This document shows positions 7,664 to 17,516 of a stretch of 64,000 bases of DNA, in pieces. Source of the stretch: Pseudomonas coleopterorum (GTDB lineage Bacteria > Pseudomonadota > Gammaproteobacteria > Pseudomonadales > Pseudomonadaceae). The first letter of the stretch is position 1. Every line of letters begins with the position of its first letter. A model generated the notes under the pieces. It had not been told where the DNA came from, ran no database searches, and saw only the letters and a program-made list of their open reading frames with translations. Location of the stretch: the NCBI RefSeq assembly GCF_900105555.1, contig NZ_FNTZ01000001.1:1364001-1428000 (forward strand). The letters are read 5' to 3'. Position numbers and translations under genes: made by a program.

Positions 7664-10600
7664 CGCCCGCAAGGCCGCCGGTTTGACCGGCTTGGCCAGA
7701 TAGTCCAAGCCTGCGGCATGCACCTGAGCGACGGTTTCGGGGCGCACGTCGGCGCTGATCACCACGCCCGGCACCGGCTCGGCCAACGCAGTGCGCAGCC
7801 AGGCCATCAGGTGCGTCCCGGTCTCGCCTTCGTCCAGGTGGTAGTCGACCAAGGCCAGTTGCGGACGCTTGCCTTGGGCCAGCAGCGCCGCACACTCCTG
7901 GCGGTTGCGCGCGGTCCACACCTCGCACCCCCAGCGGCTGAGCAGGCTGTGCATGCCCAGCAGGATGCTGTCTTCGTTGTCGACGCACAGCACTCGCGCC
8001 CCGCCCAGCGGCTGGCTCACGGGCGCCGGAGCGGGCAGGGCGTTCTGGGTGTCGACGCCGGCCAGCGGGACCGTCACGCTGAACACGCTGCCATGACCCG
8101 GCCAGGAGCGCACCTGCAGCGGATGGCCGAGCACCCGGCACAGCCCGTCGGCAATCGCCAGGCCCAGGCCCAGGCCCTTTTCGGCTCGGGTCTGGTGGCT
8201 GTCCAGGCGCTTGAATTCCTCGAAGATCGTTTCCAGCTTGTCGCGGGCGATACCCGGGCCGCGGTCCCACACCTCGAGGCTCAAGGCGCCGGGCTTGCGC
8301 CGCACCCCCAGCAGGATCGGCCCGCGGCCGTAGCGGAACGCGTTGGTGAGGAAATTCTGCAGCACGCGGCGCAACAGCTTGATATCGCTGTCCACCCGCA
8401 AGCGGCTGCCGCGCACGCGGAAATCCAGCTCCTGTTCGCGGGCCTGCGCCTTGAATTCCGGCCCCAGCCCATCGAACAGTTCGCTGAGGGCGAAGCCCTT
8501 GCGATCCGGGCTGATCTTGCCGTTCTCCAGGCGGGAAATGTCCAGCAGATCGCTGATCAGGTCTTCGGCCGAGCGCAGTGAATGGTCCATGTGCTGCACC
8601 AGTTGGCTGGCCTCGGTCGATAAACCGGGCTGGTGCGACAGCGCGGCGGAGAACAGCCGTGCGGCATTGAGCGGCTGCATCAGGTCATGACTGACCGCGG
8701 CCAGGAAACGGGTCTTGGACTGGTTCGCCGATTCGGCATGACCCTTGGCTTCGGTCAGCGCCTGGTTCAATTGCGACAGTTCATGGGTGCGCTCGGCGAC
8801 CCGCTGTTCCAGTCCTTCGTTGGCATCCTTGAGCGCCTGCGCGGCCTCGCGGTAGGCAGTGATGTCGGTGAAGCTCATGACGAAGCCCCCGCCCGGCATC
8901 GGGTTGCCGATCAACTCGATGACCCGACCGTTGGGAAACAGCCGCTCGGAAGTGTGCGCGCGACCCTGGCGCATCCAGTGCAGGCGCCGGGCAACATGCA
9001 CCTGCGCTTCACCGGGTCCGCACAGGCCGCGCTCGGCGTTGTAGCGGATGATGTCGGCAATCGGCCGACCCACGCTGATCAAGCCGTCCGGGTAATTGAA
9101 CAGCTCCAGATAGCGGTGGTTCCACGCCACCAGGCGCAGCGACTGGTCGATCACGCTGATGCCTTGGGTGATGTTTTCGATCGCGCCCTGCAGCAGCGCG
9201 CGGTTGAATTGCAGCACCTCGCTGGCTTCGTCGGCAATGCGCACCACGTCTTCGAGTTGCATGTCACGACCTTCGATGGCCGCCTTCACCACCGCGCGGG
9301 TCGACGAACTGCCCAGTACGCCCGCCAGCAGCCGTTCGGTGTGGGCGATCCACTGGCCGTCGGCATTCTGATTGGGGTTGAAGCCCTTGCCCTGGCGGTA
9401 GGCGTAGCGAAGAAAGCTCTGCCGAGCGCGCTCTTCACCCACGAAGCGCGCGGCCAGGTTGAGCAGGTCGTTGATCTGCACCGCGAGCAGCGAGCGTCCA
9501 TGGGGTCCGGCGTTGATCTCCTGACCGATGAAACGCCCGGCCTGCCAGTGCTCGCTGACACGGGTGCGCGACAGCACCGAAACCCAGGCGAAGAGGATGA
9601 AGTTACCGGCCAGCGACAACACCACACCTTGGGTCAACGGGGTGATCGGCAAACCGAAGGGGTTGCCGTGGATCCAGGCCAGGCCGGGAAAGAGGTTCAG
9701 CGGCAGGTTCAGGCTGTGCGCCGCGACCGGCAGCACCAGGGTGTAGAACCAGAGGAAGATACCCACCGCCAGCCCGGCGAAAACCCCGCGCCGATTGGCC
9801 TGCTTCCAGTACAGCGCACCGAGCATCGCCGGCGTCAGTTGGGTCACGGCGGCGAAGGCAATCTGGCCGATGGTGGCCAGGCTGGCGGTGGAGCCGAGCA
9901 GGCGATAGCTGACGTAAGCCAGCAAGAGGATCACCACGATGCTCAGCCGGCGTACGCTGAGCATCCACTGGCGAAACACTTCGAAAGGCCGCTCCGCACT
10001 CTGCCGACGCAACAGCCATGGCAGCAGCATGTCGTTGGAGACCATGGTCGACAGCGCCACGCTGGCGACGATGACCATGCCGGTGGCCGCCGATGCGCCC
10101 CCGATGAACGCCAGCAAGGCCAGGGCCGGGTGGGCTTCGGCCAGGGGCAGGCTGATGACGAACGAATCCGGAATCACCGAGCTGGGCAGCAACATCTGCC
10201 CGGCCAGCGCGATCGGCACCACGAACAGTCCGGCCAGGATCAGATAGGCGGGAAACACCCAGCGCGCCAGGCGCAGGTCCTGCGGGTCGGTGTTCTCCAC
10301 CACGGTGACGTGGAACTGCCGTGGCAGGCACAGGATGGCCATCATGGCCACGCCGGTCTGCACCACCATCGAGGGCCAGTTGATGGTTTCCTTCCAGTAC
10401 GCTTCCAGGCGTGGCGCCAGCATGGCTTGATCGAGCAGATCATCGAAACCGTCGTACAGACCGTAGGTGACGAAGATGCCCACGGCCAGGAACGCGAACA
10501 GCTTGACCAGCGCTTCGAAGGCGATCGCCAGGACCATGCCTCGATGGTGCTCGGTGACGTCCAGCGTGCGCGTGCCGAAGAGAATGGTGAACAGCGCCAG

Positions 10601-11104
10601 CACCAGGGTCACCACCATGGCGGTGTCCTGCACGCGGGTGCCGGTGGCGTCGGCCCCGGCACCGATCAGCAGATTCACGCCCAGCACGATGCCCTTGAGC
10701 TGCAAGGCGATGTAGGGCAGCACGCCGATCAGGCAGATCAGCGCCACGACCACCGCCAGGCTCTGCGACTTGCCGTAGCGCGCCGCGATGAAGTCGGCAA
10801 TGGAGGTGATGTTTTCCTGCTTGCTGATCATCACCATCTTCTGCTGCACCCAGGGCGCCAGCAGCATCAGCAGTACCGGCCCCAGGTAGATCGGCAGGAA
10901 CGCCCAGAGCTGTTCGGCCGCCTGGCCCACCGCGCCGAAGAACGTCCAGCTGGTGCAGTACACCGCCAGCGACAGGCTGTAGACCCAGGCGCGCACCCGC
11001 GGTGGCAGCGGCGCGCTGCGGCGGTCGCCATAGAAGGCGATGGCGAACATCACGGCCATGTAGGCCAGGGCAACGGTGGCGATCAATCCGCTGGACAACG
11101 ACAT
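7634..11104 (-). CDS. mxtR: Sodium/solute symporter-coupled hybrid sensor kinase, CrbS/MxtR type
   Basis: This 1156-residue protein joins an SLC5-like transporter domain (about 12-13 membrane segments, residues 1-500) to a linker, a PAS domain (about 630-750, VIDQSLRLVAWNHRYLELF), a coiled coil, a HisKA domain with FLAAVSHDLMQPLNAARLF, an HATPase with NFLTNAFRYG, DRGPGIA and GLGLGLAI boxes, and a C-terminal receiver (LCVDNEDS, phospho-Asp in ALVDYHL, Lys in LAKPVKP). This is the CrbS/MxtR layout; that family works with a LuxR-type regulator (CrbR/ErdR) to control acetate use via acs. The start is ATG 11104 behind GGAG; a longer frame exists but lacks a site. The cognate regulator is not in the window. 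The symbol rests on architecture and length. Confidence 0.85.
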   Translation of the reverse strand: MSLSSGLIATVALAYMAVMFAIAFYGDRRSAPLPPRVRAWVYSLSLAVYCTSWTFFGAVGQAAEQLWAFLPIYLGPVLLMLLAPWVQQKMVMISKQENITSIADFIAARYGKSQSLAVVVALICLIGVLPYIALQLKGIVLGVNLLIGAGADATGTRVQDTAMVVTLVLALFTILFGTRTLDVTEHHRGMVLAIAFEALVKLFAFLAVGIFVTYGLYDGFDDLLDQAMLAPRLEAYWKETINWPSMVVQTGVAMMAILCLPRQFHVTVVENTDPQDLRLARWVFPAYLILAGLFVVPIALAGQMLLPSSVIPDSFVISLPLAEAHPALALLAFIGGASAATGMVIVASVALSTMVSNDMLLPWLLRRQSAERPFEVFRQWMLSVRRLSIVVILLLAYVSYRLLGSTASLATIGQIAFAAVTQLTPAMLGALYWKQANRRGVFAGLAVGIFLWFYTLVLPVAAHSLNLPLNLFPGLAWIHGNPFGLPITPLTQGVVLSLAGNFILFAWVSVLSRTRVSEHWQAGRFIGQEINAGPHGRSLLAVQINDLLNLAARFVGEERARQSFLRYAYRQGKGFNPNQNADGQWIAHTERLLAGVLGSSSTRAVVKAAIEGRDMQLEDVVRIADEASEVLQFNRALLQGAIENITQGISVIDQSLRLVAWNHRYLELFNYPDGLISVGRPIADIIRYNAERGLCGPGEAQVHVARRLHWMRQGRAHTSERLFPNGRVIELIGNPMPGGGFVMSFTDITAYREAAQALKDANEGLEQRVAERTHELSQLNQALTEAKGHAESANQSKTRFLAAVSHDLMQPLNAARLFSAALSHQPGLSTEASQLVQHMDHSLRSAEDLISDLLDISRLENGKISPDRKGFALSELFDGLGPEFKAQAREQELDFRVRGSRLRVDSDIKLLRRVLQNFLTNAFRYGRGPILLGVRRKPGALSLEVWDRGPGIARDKLETIFEEFKRLDSHQTRAEKGLGLGLAIADGLCRVLGHPLQVRSWPGHGSVFSVTVPLAGVDTQNALPAPAPVSQPLGGARVLCVDNEDSILLGMHSLLSRWGCEVWTARNRQECAALLAQGKRPQLALVDYHLDEGETGTHLMAWLRTALAEPVPGVVISADVRPETVAQVHAAGLDYLAKPVKPAALRALLNRYLGRH

Positions 11105-11361
11105 CGATGACTCCGGAACGGGGCGGGCAGGTGCCCATCGCAACGGGCACCCGCCAGTCTCGCACGGCAGGCGCTGCGCCGTCAGTGCCGACCATGGTCG
11201 CAACCGCTGTCATCCAGTTGGGCGATGGACGGTATAGGGTTATGCTGTGCGCCGACGAAGACACCTTTCAAGTGCAGGTCATGATTGCCGTACAGGGCCT
11301 CGTCGCCACGCCACACTACCCCCATGCCCAGCCCACCCGGCATCATTCAGGGACAGGATCG

Positions 11362-12678
11362 ATGAGTCAGCAGTCGCAGTTCGCCTTGCTCGGCAAGCGC
11401 CGTTTCCTGCCGTTTTTCGTGACCCAGGCCCTGGGTGCCTTCAATGACAACATCTTCAAGCAATCGCTGATCCTGACGATCCTCTACAAGCTCGCCATTG
11501 AAGGCGACCGCAGCGTCTGGGTCAATCTCTGCGCGCTGCTGTTCATCCTGCCGTTCTTTCTGTTCTCGGCGCTGGCCGGGCAGTTCGGCGAAAAATTTCC
11601 CAAACACCGCTTGATCCGCGCCATCAAGCTGGCCGAGATCGTCATCATGGCAGTGGGCGCGGTGGGGTTCGCATTAGACCACCTGTGGCTGATGCTCGCC
11701 GCGCTGTTCGCCATGGGCACCCACTCGGCGCTGTTCGGTCCGGTCAAGTACTCGATCATGCCCCAGGCACTGCGCCCCGAAGAACTGGTCGGGGGCAACG
11801 GCCTGGTGGAAATGGGTACATTCCTGGCGATCCTGGCGGGCACCATCGGTGCCGGGGTGATGATGTCGTCCGCCCACCACGCCGGTGTCGTGGCCAGCGC
11901 CGTGCTGCTGGTGGCGCTGGCGGGCTATCTCGCCAGCCGTGCCATACCGCCGGTGAGCGCCGCCAATCCGGGGCTGGTCCTGGACTGGAATATCGCCCGG
12001 CAGACCTGGGTCACCTTGCGCCTGGGCCTGGGGCAGACCCGGGCGGTCTCGCGCTCGCTGATCGGCAATTCCTGGTTCTGGTTCGTCGGCGCCATCTACC
12101 TGACTCAGATCCCGGCCTACGCCCAGCAGTGGCTGGACGGTGACGAAACCGTGGTCACCCTGATCCTGACCGTGTTCTCCGTGGGCATCGCCCTGGGCTC
12201 GATGCTGTGCGAACGGCTGTCCCGGCACAGGGTCGAGATGGGCCTGGTGCCGCTGGGCGCGCTTGGCCTGACACTGTTCGGGCTGCTTCTGTGGTGGCAT
12301 TCGAGCGGTCACGTGCCAGCGACGGCGCCTCAGACCTGGATCGGGGCGCTGGGACAGGGTCAGACCTGGTGGGTCTTGCTCGACATTCTCGGCTTGGGCG
12401 TTTTCGGCGGCTTCTACATCGTGCCGCTGTACGCGTTGATCCAGTCGCGCACCGCCGCAGACCAGCGCGCCCGAGTGATCGCCGCCAACAACATCCTCAA
12501 CGCGCTGTTCATGGTGGTGTCGGCGATCCTGTCCATCGTCCTGCTCAGCATGGCCAAACTGACCATCCCCCAGCTGTTTCTGGTGGTGTCGCTGGCCAAC
12601 CTGGGCGTCAATGCCTACCTCTTCAGCGCCGTGCCCGAGTTCATCTCGCGTTTTCGGCTGTGGCTGCGCGGTCGGTGA
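11362..12678 (+). CDS. MFS transporter of the LplT (lysophospholipid transporter)-like family
   Basis: A 438-residue, 12-segment major facilitator. The N-terminus RRFLPFFVTQALGAFNDNIFKQ is characteristic of LplT and of the transporter part of Aas-type fusion proteins; FGPVKYSIMPQ and GGNGLVEMGTFLAILAGT near residues 125-155 also match that group. LplT flips lysophospholipids inward for re-acylation by Aas. No acyltransferase or acyl-ACP synthetase follows here. Instead the stop TGA overlaps a GTG that starts the YCF48-like gene (GTGA at 12675-12678). The start is ATG 11362, since earlier codons in the frame cover the divergent promoter region. Substrate assignment to lysophospholipids is by family only. 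Confidence 0.82.
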   Translation: MSQQSQFALLGKRRFLPFFVTQALGAFNDNIFKQSLILTILYKLAIEGDRSVWVNLCALLFILPFFLFSALAGQFGEKFPKHRLIRAIKLAEIVIMAVGAVGFALDHLWLMLAALFAMGTHSALFGPVKYSIMPQALRPEELVGGNGLVEMGTFLAILAGTIGAGVMMSSAHHAGVVASAVLLVALAGYLASRAIPPVSAANPGLVLDWNIARQTWVTLRLGLGQTRAVSRSLIGNSWFWFVGAIYLTQIPAYAQQWLDGDETVVTLILTVFSVGIALGSMLCERLSRHRVEMGLVPLGALGLTLFGLLLWWHSSGHVPATAPQTWIGALGQGQTWWVLLDILGLGVFGGFYIVPLYALIQSRTAADQRARVIAANNILNALFMVVSAILSIVLLSMAKLTIPQLFLVVSLANLGVNAYLFSAVPEFISRFRLWLRGR

Positions 12679-13688
12679 TCGCCCGGCGCGGACCGCTGTC
12701 GCGGGGTCGATTGGCGAGCAGCCTGCTCGGTGTGTGCCTGATCGTCTCGCAAGGCCTACAGCCGGTGTGCGCCGCAGACGACTATGCCATCGCATCGAGC
12801 CGCGCCGCACACGGCCTGATGCTCGACGTCGTCCAGGCCGGTCGGCGGTTGGTTGCCGTAGGTGAGCGTGGGCACATTCTGCATTCGGCAGACCAGGGCC
12901 TGACCTGGCAGCAAGCTCGCGTGCCGACCCGACAGCTGCTCACCGCGCTGTACTTCGTCGACGGCCAGCATGGCTGGGCGGTGGGTCATGACGCGGTGAT
13001 CCTGGCCACCTCCGACGGCGGACTAAGCTGGCGCAAACAGTACGAGGATCCGGACCGTGAAGCACCTCTGCTGGATGTGTGGTTCCAGGATGTCGACGAC
13101 GGCTTCGCCATCGGTGCCTATGGCCTGGTGCTGCAGACCTGCGATGGCGGGCAGACCTGGAAAGAGGTCAGCGAGCGCCTGCCCAACGACGATCAGTACC
13201 ACCTCAACGGCATCGCCATGATTCCGGACGGCGGTCTGTTCGTGGTCGGCGAGCAGGGCAGTCTGTACCGCTCCGCCGATGCTGGCGCGAGCTGGACCGC
13301 GGTGCCCAGCCCCTACACCGGCTCCTGGTTCGGCGTGATCGGCACCGGACAGCCGCGCACTCTGTTGATCTACGGCCTGCGCGGCAGCCTGTATCGCTCC
13401 GAGGATTTCGGCGACAGCTGGCAAGCGGTGGAGGTGAGCGACGCCCAGGGCGCGCTGGCGTCCGGCCTGGCCGGGGCGGCGCGACTGGACAGTGGCGAAA
13501 TCCTGCTGGTTGGCAACGCTGGCAGCGTCCTGCGCAGCCGCGACCGGGGCCACCGTTTCAGCCTCTACCGCCGAGCCGACCGGCGGGCCTTGGCGGGCGT
13601 GACAGCGGCCGGACCGGATCGCTGGGTACTGGCCGGGCAGGGCGGGCTGGAACGCGTCGACGGCGACGGCGCGCCGGTGGCACCGTGA
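12675..13688 (+). CDS. YCF48-like beta-propeller exported protein
   Basis: A 337-residue protein with an Arg-rich N-terminus and a signal peptide (LASSLLGVCLIVSQGLQPVCAA). It continues as repeated BNR/YCF48 blades: GERGHILHSADQGLTW, HDAVILATSDGGLSW, YGLVLQTCDGGQTW, EQGSLYRSADAGASW, LRGSLYRSEDFGDSW and NAGSVLRSRDRGHRF. Each blade has the S-x-D-x-G-x-x-W asp-box. YCF48/HCF136 assists membrane-complex assembly in phototrophs; in Pseudomonas it is usually found paired with an RND/MMPL permease, as here. The start is taken as GTG 12675, overlapping the transporter stop; TTG 12711 after GCGGGG is an alternative that leaves only the signal peptide. It also overlaps the next start by four bases. Confidence 0.85.
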   Translation: MIARRGPLSRGRLASSLLGVCLIVSQGLQPVCAADDYAIASSRAAHGLMLDVVQAGRRLVAVGERGHILHSADQGLTWQQARVPTRQLLTALYFVDGQHGWAVGHDAVILATSDGGLSWRKQYEDPDREAPLLDVWFQDVDDGFAIGAYGLVLQTCDGGQTWKEVSERLPNDDQYHLNGIAMIPDGGLFVVGEQGSLYRSADAGASWTAVPSPYTGSWFGVIGTGQPRTLLIYGLRGSLYRSEDFGDSWQAVEVSDAQGALASGLAGAARLDSGEILLVGNAGSVLRSRDRGHRFSLYRRADRRALAGVTAAGPDRWVLAGQGGLERVDGDGAPVAP

Positions 13689-16069
13689 CGGGCTGTCAAG
13701 GTGACGTCCCCCAGCCGCAGCCTGCGCTCACTGAGCAGCAGGGGTCGTGGCTCGAACGGCTGATCTTCGATCACCGTCCCGCCGTCATTGCCCTGTGCCT
13801 GCTGATCAGTCTCGTGCTGTGCTGGCAGGCCATTTCGATTCGCCCGGCCACCAGCTTCGAAAAGATGATCCCGCTGCAGCACCCGTTCATCGAGAACATG
13901 CTCGCCCACCGCGACGATCTCGCCCACCTGGGCAACAGCGTACGCATCGCGGTGCAAACCACCGACGGTGACATTTTCAGCGCGGCCTACATGGAAACCC
14001 TGCGCCAGCTTCACGACGAAGTGTTCTACCTGCCAGGTGTGGACCGTGCCGGCTTGAAGTCGCTGTGGAGCCCCAGCGTGCGGTGGACCGAGGTCACCGA
14101 GGAGGGCTTCGCCGGCGGCGAGGTGATCCCGCAACGCTACGACGGCACGGCGGCGAGCCTGGAGGCGCTGCGCAGCAACGTGCTGCGCTCGGGGCAGGTC
14201 GGCCGCTTGGTGGCCAACGATTTTCGTTCGAGCATCATCGAGGTGCCGCTGCTTGAACGCTATCCTGATCCGCAACGTCCCGGCAGGTTGCTGACACTCG
14301 ATTACCAGCAGTTTTCCCATCAGCTCGAAGATCGCATTCGCAAGCAGTTCCAGGCGCGCAATCCGCAAATCAAGGTGCACATCGTCGGCTTTGCCAAGAA
14401 GGTGGGTGATCTGATCGATGGCCTGATGAAAGTGGCCGCGTTCTTCGCCGTGGCCGTGCTCATCACGACGCTCCTGCTCTACGCATTCACCCGCTGCGTG
14501 CGCAGCACCGTGGCCGTGTTGACCGCGACCCTGGTGGCCGTGGTCTGGCAAGTGGGCCTGATGCACGCGATCGGTTTCGGGATCGATCCGTATTCGATGC
14601 TGGTGCCGTTTCTGATCTTCGCCATCGGCATCTCCCACGGGGTGCAGAAGATCAACGGAATCGCCCTGCACGCGAGCACTGCCGATGACGCGCTGGTGGC
14701 CGCGCGAAGGACCTTTCGGCAGCTGTTCCTGCCCGGCATGGTCGCCATCCTGGCCGACGCGGTGGGTTTCATCGCCTTGCTGGTCATCGACATCGGCGTC
14801 ATCCGCGAGCTGGCAATCGGTGCCTCGATAGGCGTCGCGGTGATCGTCTTCACCAACCTGATCCTGCTGCCCGTGGTCATTTCCTACATCGGCATGCGGC
14901 CACGCGCAGTGGCCGACAGTGTGCGCGAGCAGGCTTTCTGGCGCGCCTTTTCACGCGTGGCCAGCCCGCGCGCGGCAGCGGTCTCGATCGCCGTGGCATT
15001 GCTGGCGGGCGCCGCAGGCCTGTGGTACGGCCAGAACCTGCAGATCGGCGATCTCGATCAGGGCGCGCCCGAACTGCGTCCCGATTCGCGCTACAACAGC
15101 GACAACCGGTTCATCATCGAGCACTACGCCACCCGCGCCGACGTGCTGGTGGTGATGGTCAAGACGCCGGTCGAAGGCTGCTCGACCTACCCGACGATGG
15201 CGGCCATCGACGACCTGATGTGGAGCCTGGACAACATCCCCGGGGTGCAGTCGACGGTTTCCCTGGTCAGTGTGGCGCGGCAGACGATCAAGGGCATGAA
15301 CGAGGGCAACCTCAAGTGGGAAACGCTGAGCCGCAACGCGGCCGTGCTCAACAGTGCCGTCGCACGGGCAGAGGGTCTGTACAACGCCGACTGTTCGCTG
15401 GCGCCGATCCTGATCTATCTCGACGATCACAAGGCCCTCACCCTGGAGCGCGTGGTGGACGCGGTCCAGGCGTTCGCTGCGGAACATGATCGCGACGACC
15501 TGCAGTTCCTGCTGGGCGCCGGCAATGCCGGAGTCGAGGCGGCGACCAACCAGGTGATCCAGGCCCGTGAGCCGCAGGTCCTGATGCTGGTCTACCTGTG
15601 CGTCGCGGTCATGTCCCTGCTGATCTTTCGTTCCCTCGCCGCGACCCTGTGCATCGTCCTGCCGCTGATGCTGACGTCGGTGCTGGGCAACGCGTTGATG
15701 GCGTTCATGGGGATCGGCGTGAAAGTCGCAACCTTGCCGGTGATCGCCCTGGGAGTGGGCATCGGCGTGGACTACGGCATCTACCTCTACAGTCGTCTGG
15801 CCAGCCACCTGCGCGCCGGACTGCCGCTGCAGCAGGCCTATTGCCAGACGTTGCGATCTACCGGGCGAGCGGTCCTGTTCACCGGGCTGTGCCTGGCTTG
15901 CGGGGTGGTGACCTGGGTGTTCTCGGACATCAGGTTCCAGGCCGACATGGGCCTGATGCTGACCTTCATGCTGCTGTGGAACATGCTTGGCGCCTTGTGG
16001 TTGTTGCCGGCACTGGCGTGGCTGCTGGTCCGGCCTACAACGCTTCGGCCCGCCCCAGCACCACACTGA
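13685..16069 (+). CDS. MMPL/RND superfamily export protein
   Basis: A 794-residue RND-type permease with the duplicated MMPL layout. There is one N-terminal membrane segment (VIALCLLISLVLCWQAI), a periplasmic loop (about 50-240), five segments (about 245-400), a second loop starting after LLAGAAGLWYGQ, and a final block of five or six segments (about 620-780). FLIFAIGISHGVQKING and ALGVGIGVDYGIYLYSRL are the conserved RND motif-D-like sequences carrying the proton-relay Asp. It is shorter than HAE1 drug pumps (about 1030 residues), and no membrane-fusion protein is present, so lipid or hydrophobic-substrate export is more likely. Its GTG start overlaps the YCF48 stop. The last 35 bp overlap the convergent GntR gene. 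Confidence 0.87.
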   Translation: MTGCQGDVPQPQPALTEQQGSWLERLIFDHRPAVIALCLLISLVLCWQAISIRPATSFEKMIPLQHPFIENMLAHRDDLAHLGNSVRIAVQTTDGDIFSAAYMETLRQLHDEVFYLPGVDRAGLKSLWSPSVRWTEVTEEGFAGGEVIPQRYDGTAASLEALRSNVLRSGQVGRLVANDFRSSIIEVPLLERYPDPQRPGRLLTLDYQQFSHQLEDRIRKQFQARNPQIKVHIVGFAKKVGDLIDGLMKVAAFFAVAVLITTLLLYAFTRCVRSTVAVLTATLVAVVWQVGLMHAIGFGIDPYSMLVPFLIFAIGISHGVQKINGIALHASTADDALVAARRTFRQLFLPGMVAILADAVGFIALLVIDIGVIRELAIGASIGVAVIVFTNLILLPVVISYIGMRPRAVADSVREQAFWRAFSRVASPRAAAVSIAVALLAGAAGLWYGQNLQIGDLDQGAPELRPDSRYNSDNRFIIEHYATRADVLVVMVKTPVEGCSTYPTMAAIDDLMWSLDNIPGVQSTVSLVSVARQTIKGMNEGNLKWETLSRNAAVLNSAVARAEGLYNADCSLAPILIYLDDHKALTLERVVDAVQAFAAEHDRDDLQFLLGAGNAGVEAATNQVIQAREPQVLMLVYLCVAVMSLLIFRSLAATLCIVLPLMLTSVLGNALMAFMGIGVKVATLPVIALGVGIGVDYGIYLYSRLASHLRAGLPLQQAYCQTLRSTGRAVLFTGLCLACGVVTWVFSDIRFQADMGLMLTFMLLWNMLGALWLLPALAWLLVRPTTLRPAPAPH

Positions 16070-16757
16070 GGGCATTGCGTGCGTCGTCCAGCTGGACCAG
16101 CGTGGCATGCCGGGCCCCCAAAGCGTCGCGGTTCTCGATGGCGGTAAGGATCGCCTTGTGCCGCGGCAGGGCCAGCTCGTGCAGGTTGGGCCGCTGGTTG
16201 GAATGACGCAGGGCCTCGCGCAGGGCCAGCGACAGCATGTTGCACAGGTGCGCGAGCAGGTCGTTGTGGGTGGCGTCGGCAATGCGGCTGTGGAAATCCA
16301 GATCGGGCTGCAGCACGTCGTCGACCGATCCGGCCGCTTCCATGCGCTGGTAGGCCTCGCCGATCGATGCGACTTCGGCGTCGGTGGCATGCTGGGCCGC
16401 CAGCGCCGCTGCCGCCGGTTCGATGATGGTGCGCACGCTGGTCAACAGGGCGAAGAATTCGTTCTGCGGCGTGCTTTGCATGACCCAATGCAGGACGTCC
16501 GGGTCGAGCATGTGCCATTCACGGCGCGGCTTGACCACCGAGCCCACCCGCGGCTTGGAATACACCAGACCCTTGGCCACCAGGACCCGGGTGGCTTCGC
16601 GCAGCACCGGGCGGCTGACCGCATACTCTTCACACAGCAGGGCTTCGGCGGGCAGGCGGTCGTCGGGCTTGAAGCGACCGGAGACGATTTGCATCCCCAG
16701 TTCCTGGACGATCCGCGAGTGCATGCTTTTGCGATCTGAAGGCTTGCGATAATCCAT
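16035..16757 (-). CDS. GntR-family regulator, FadR subfamily (FCD domain)
   Basis: A 240-residue regulator with an N-terminal winged helix (residues 10-75; [31 protein letters not shown] is the recognition region) and an all-helical FCD domain (about 90-225). Metal/ligand-site residues of that domain are visible in [14 protein letters not shown] and in the later histidines of LPRHKAIL and ARHATL. FadR-subfamily proteins respond to organic acids or sugar acids. The start is ATG 16757 ([10 protein letters not shown]); an in-frame GTG at 16802 would add 15 residues. No divergently transcribed metabolic gene is adjacent, because ohrR follows on the same strand, so the target is unclear. Confidence 0.88.
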   Translation of the reverse strand: MDYRKPSDRKSMHSRIVQELGMQIVSGRFKPDDRLPAEALLCEEYAVSRPVLREATRVLVAKGLVYSKPRVGSVVKPRREWHMLDPDVLHWVMQSTPQNEFFALLTSVRTIIEPAAAALAAQHATDAEVASIGEAYQRMEAAGSVDDVLQPDLDFHSRIADATHNDLLAHLCNMLSLALREALRHSNQRPNLHELALPRHKAILTAIENRDALGARHATLVQLDDARNALSVVLGRAEAL

Positions 16758-16829
16758 GGGGCGCGTTTGGTCCTTGGGGCAGGTAATGCGCGATGATAGC
16801 ACCTGCGCGCCAAGTATTCGGGCGGGGTG

Positions 16830-17300
16830 TCAGAGCCCTTGTTGCAGGTTCTTGCGCAACGACAGCAGGCTGGCCTGCAAGGCGCGCAACTCCGCGCTGC
16901 TGTGGCAACTGGCCTTGACGATGTTCAGCGGCACGGACTCGGCCTGGTCGCGCAGGGCCCGGCCCTGGGGCGTCAGCTCGACGATGACCACGCGTTCGTC
17001 ATCCTTGCTGCGGGTACGGCTGAGCAGGCCTTCGGCTTCCAGGCGTTTGAGCAGGGGTGTCAGCGAGCCGGGGTCGGTCAGCAACCGGGTACTGATTTCG
17101 CCCACGGTCATGCCGTCTCGTTCCCACAGCACCATCATGGTCAGGTACTGCGGGTAGGTCAGGCCCAGCGCTTGCAGCAGGGGTTTGTACACCTTGGTCA
17201 TCAACAGCGATGTCGAGTACAACGAGAAGCACAGCTGATTATCCAGCAGCAGGCTGTCGTCCGCGGTGACTGCCCTGTCATGAGTGGATTCGGTGTTCAT
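16830..17300 (-). CDS. ohrR: OhrR-type MarR family peroxide sensor
   Basis: A 156-residue MarR-family repressor. The OhrR signature is clear: [35 protein letters not shown] places the redox-active cysteine at residue 24, next to the tyrosines that hydrogen-bond it. The winged helix follows ([28 protein letters not shown] and the wing RSKDDERVV). OhrR is inactivated when organic or lipid hydroperoxides oxidise this cysteine, releasing the thiol peroxidase gene ohr. No ohr lies beside it; the OsmC relative at 25499 is of another subgroup. A second cysteine exists near residue 130, so a disulfide mechanism is possible. Confidence 0.82.
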   Translation of the reverse strand: MNTESTHDRAVTADDSLLLDNQLCFSLYSTSLLMTKVYKPLLQALGLTYPQYLTMMVLWERDGMTVGEISTRLLTDPGSLTPLLKRLEAEGLLSRTRSKDDERVVIVELTPQGRALRDQAESVPLNIVKASCHSSAELRALQASLLSLRKNLQQGL

Positions 17301-17516
17301 GCTGATCCTTTTTCCAATGGTGCGAGAGCATTGCGCGATTCGCCGATGGCAGGGCTGGCGGCTCGCTCGTTCCGTGATGAGGCTGCTGTTGATTTCGAGC
17401 TACAAACATCGCCCATAGTTCGTTCGAGGTTGTGCCCCAGGTGCATACCCATCGACGGCGGTCACACTGGTAGGATGCACGGCTTGAGGGTGCACCCCCG
17501 GATAGAGAGAGGCGGT

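Noticed and set aside
8633..11110. 825-codon open frame antisense to the hybrid kinase gene
   Set aside because: Same codon-bias effect. The product is Gln/His/Arg-rich without motifs, while the minus strand has a complete multi-domain kinase.
16827..17516. Upstream extension of the TauE-like permease frame to 16827
   Set aside because: The extension runs antisense through ohrR and a promoter region. The permease begins with a membrane segment right after ATG 17517 and a ribosome site.
17301..17516. OhrR operator in the divergent region
   Set aside because: I looked for a TACAATT-AATTGTA-type palindrome and saw none that matched convincingly.
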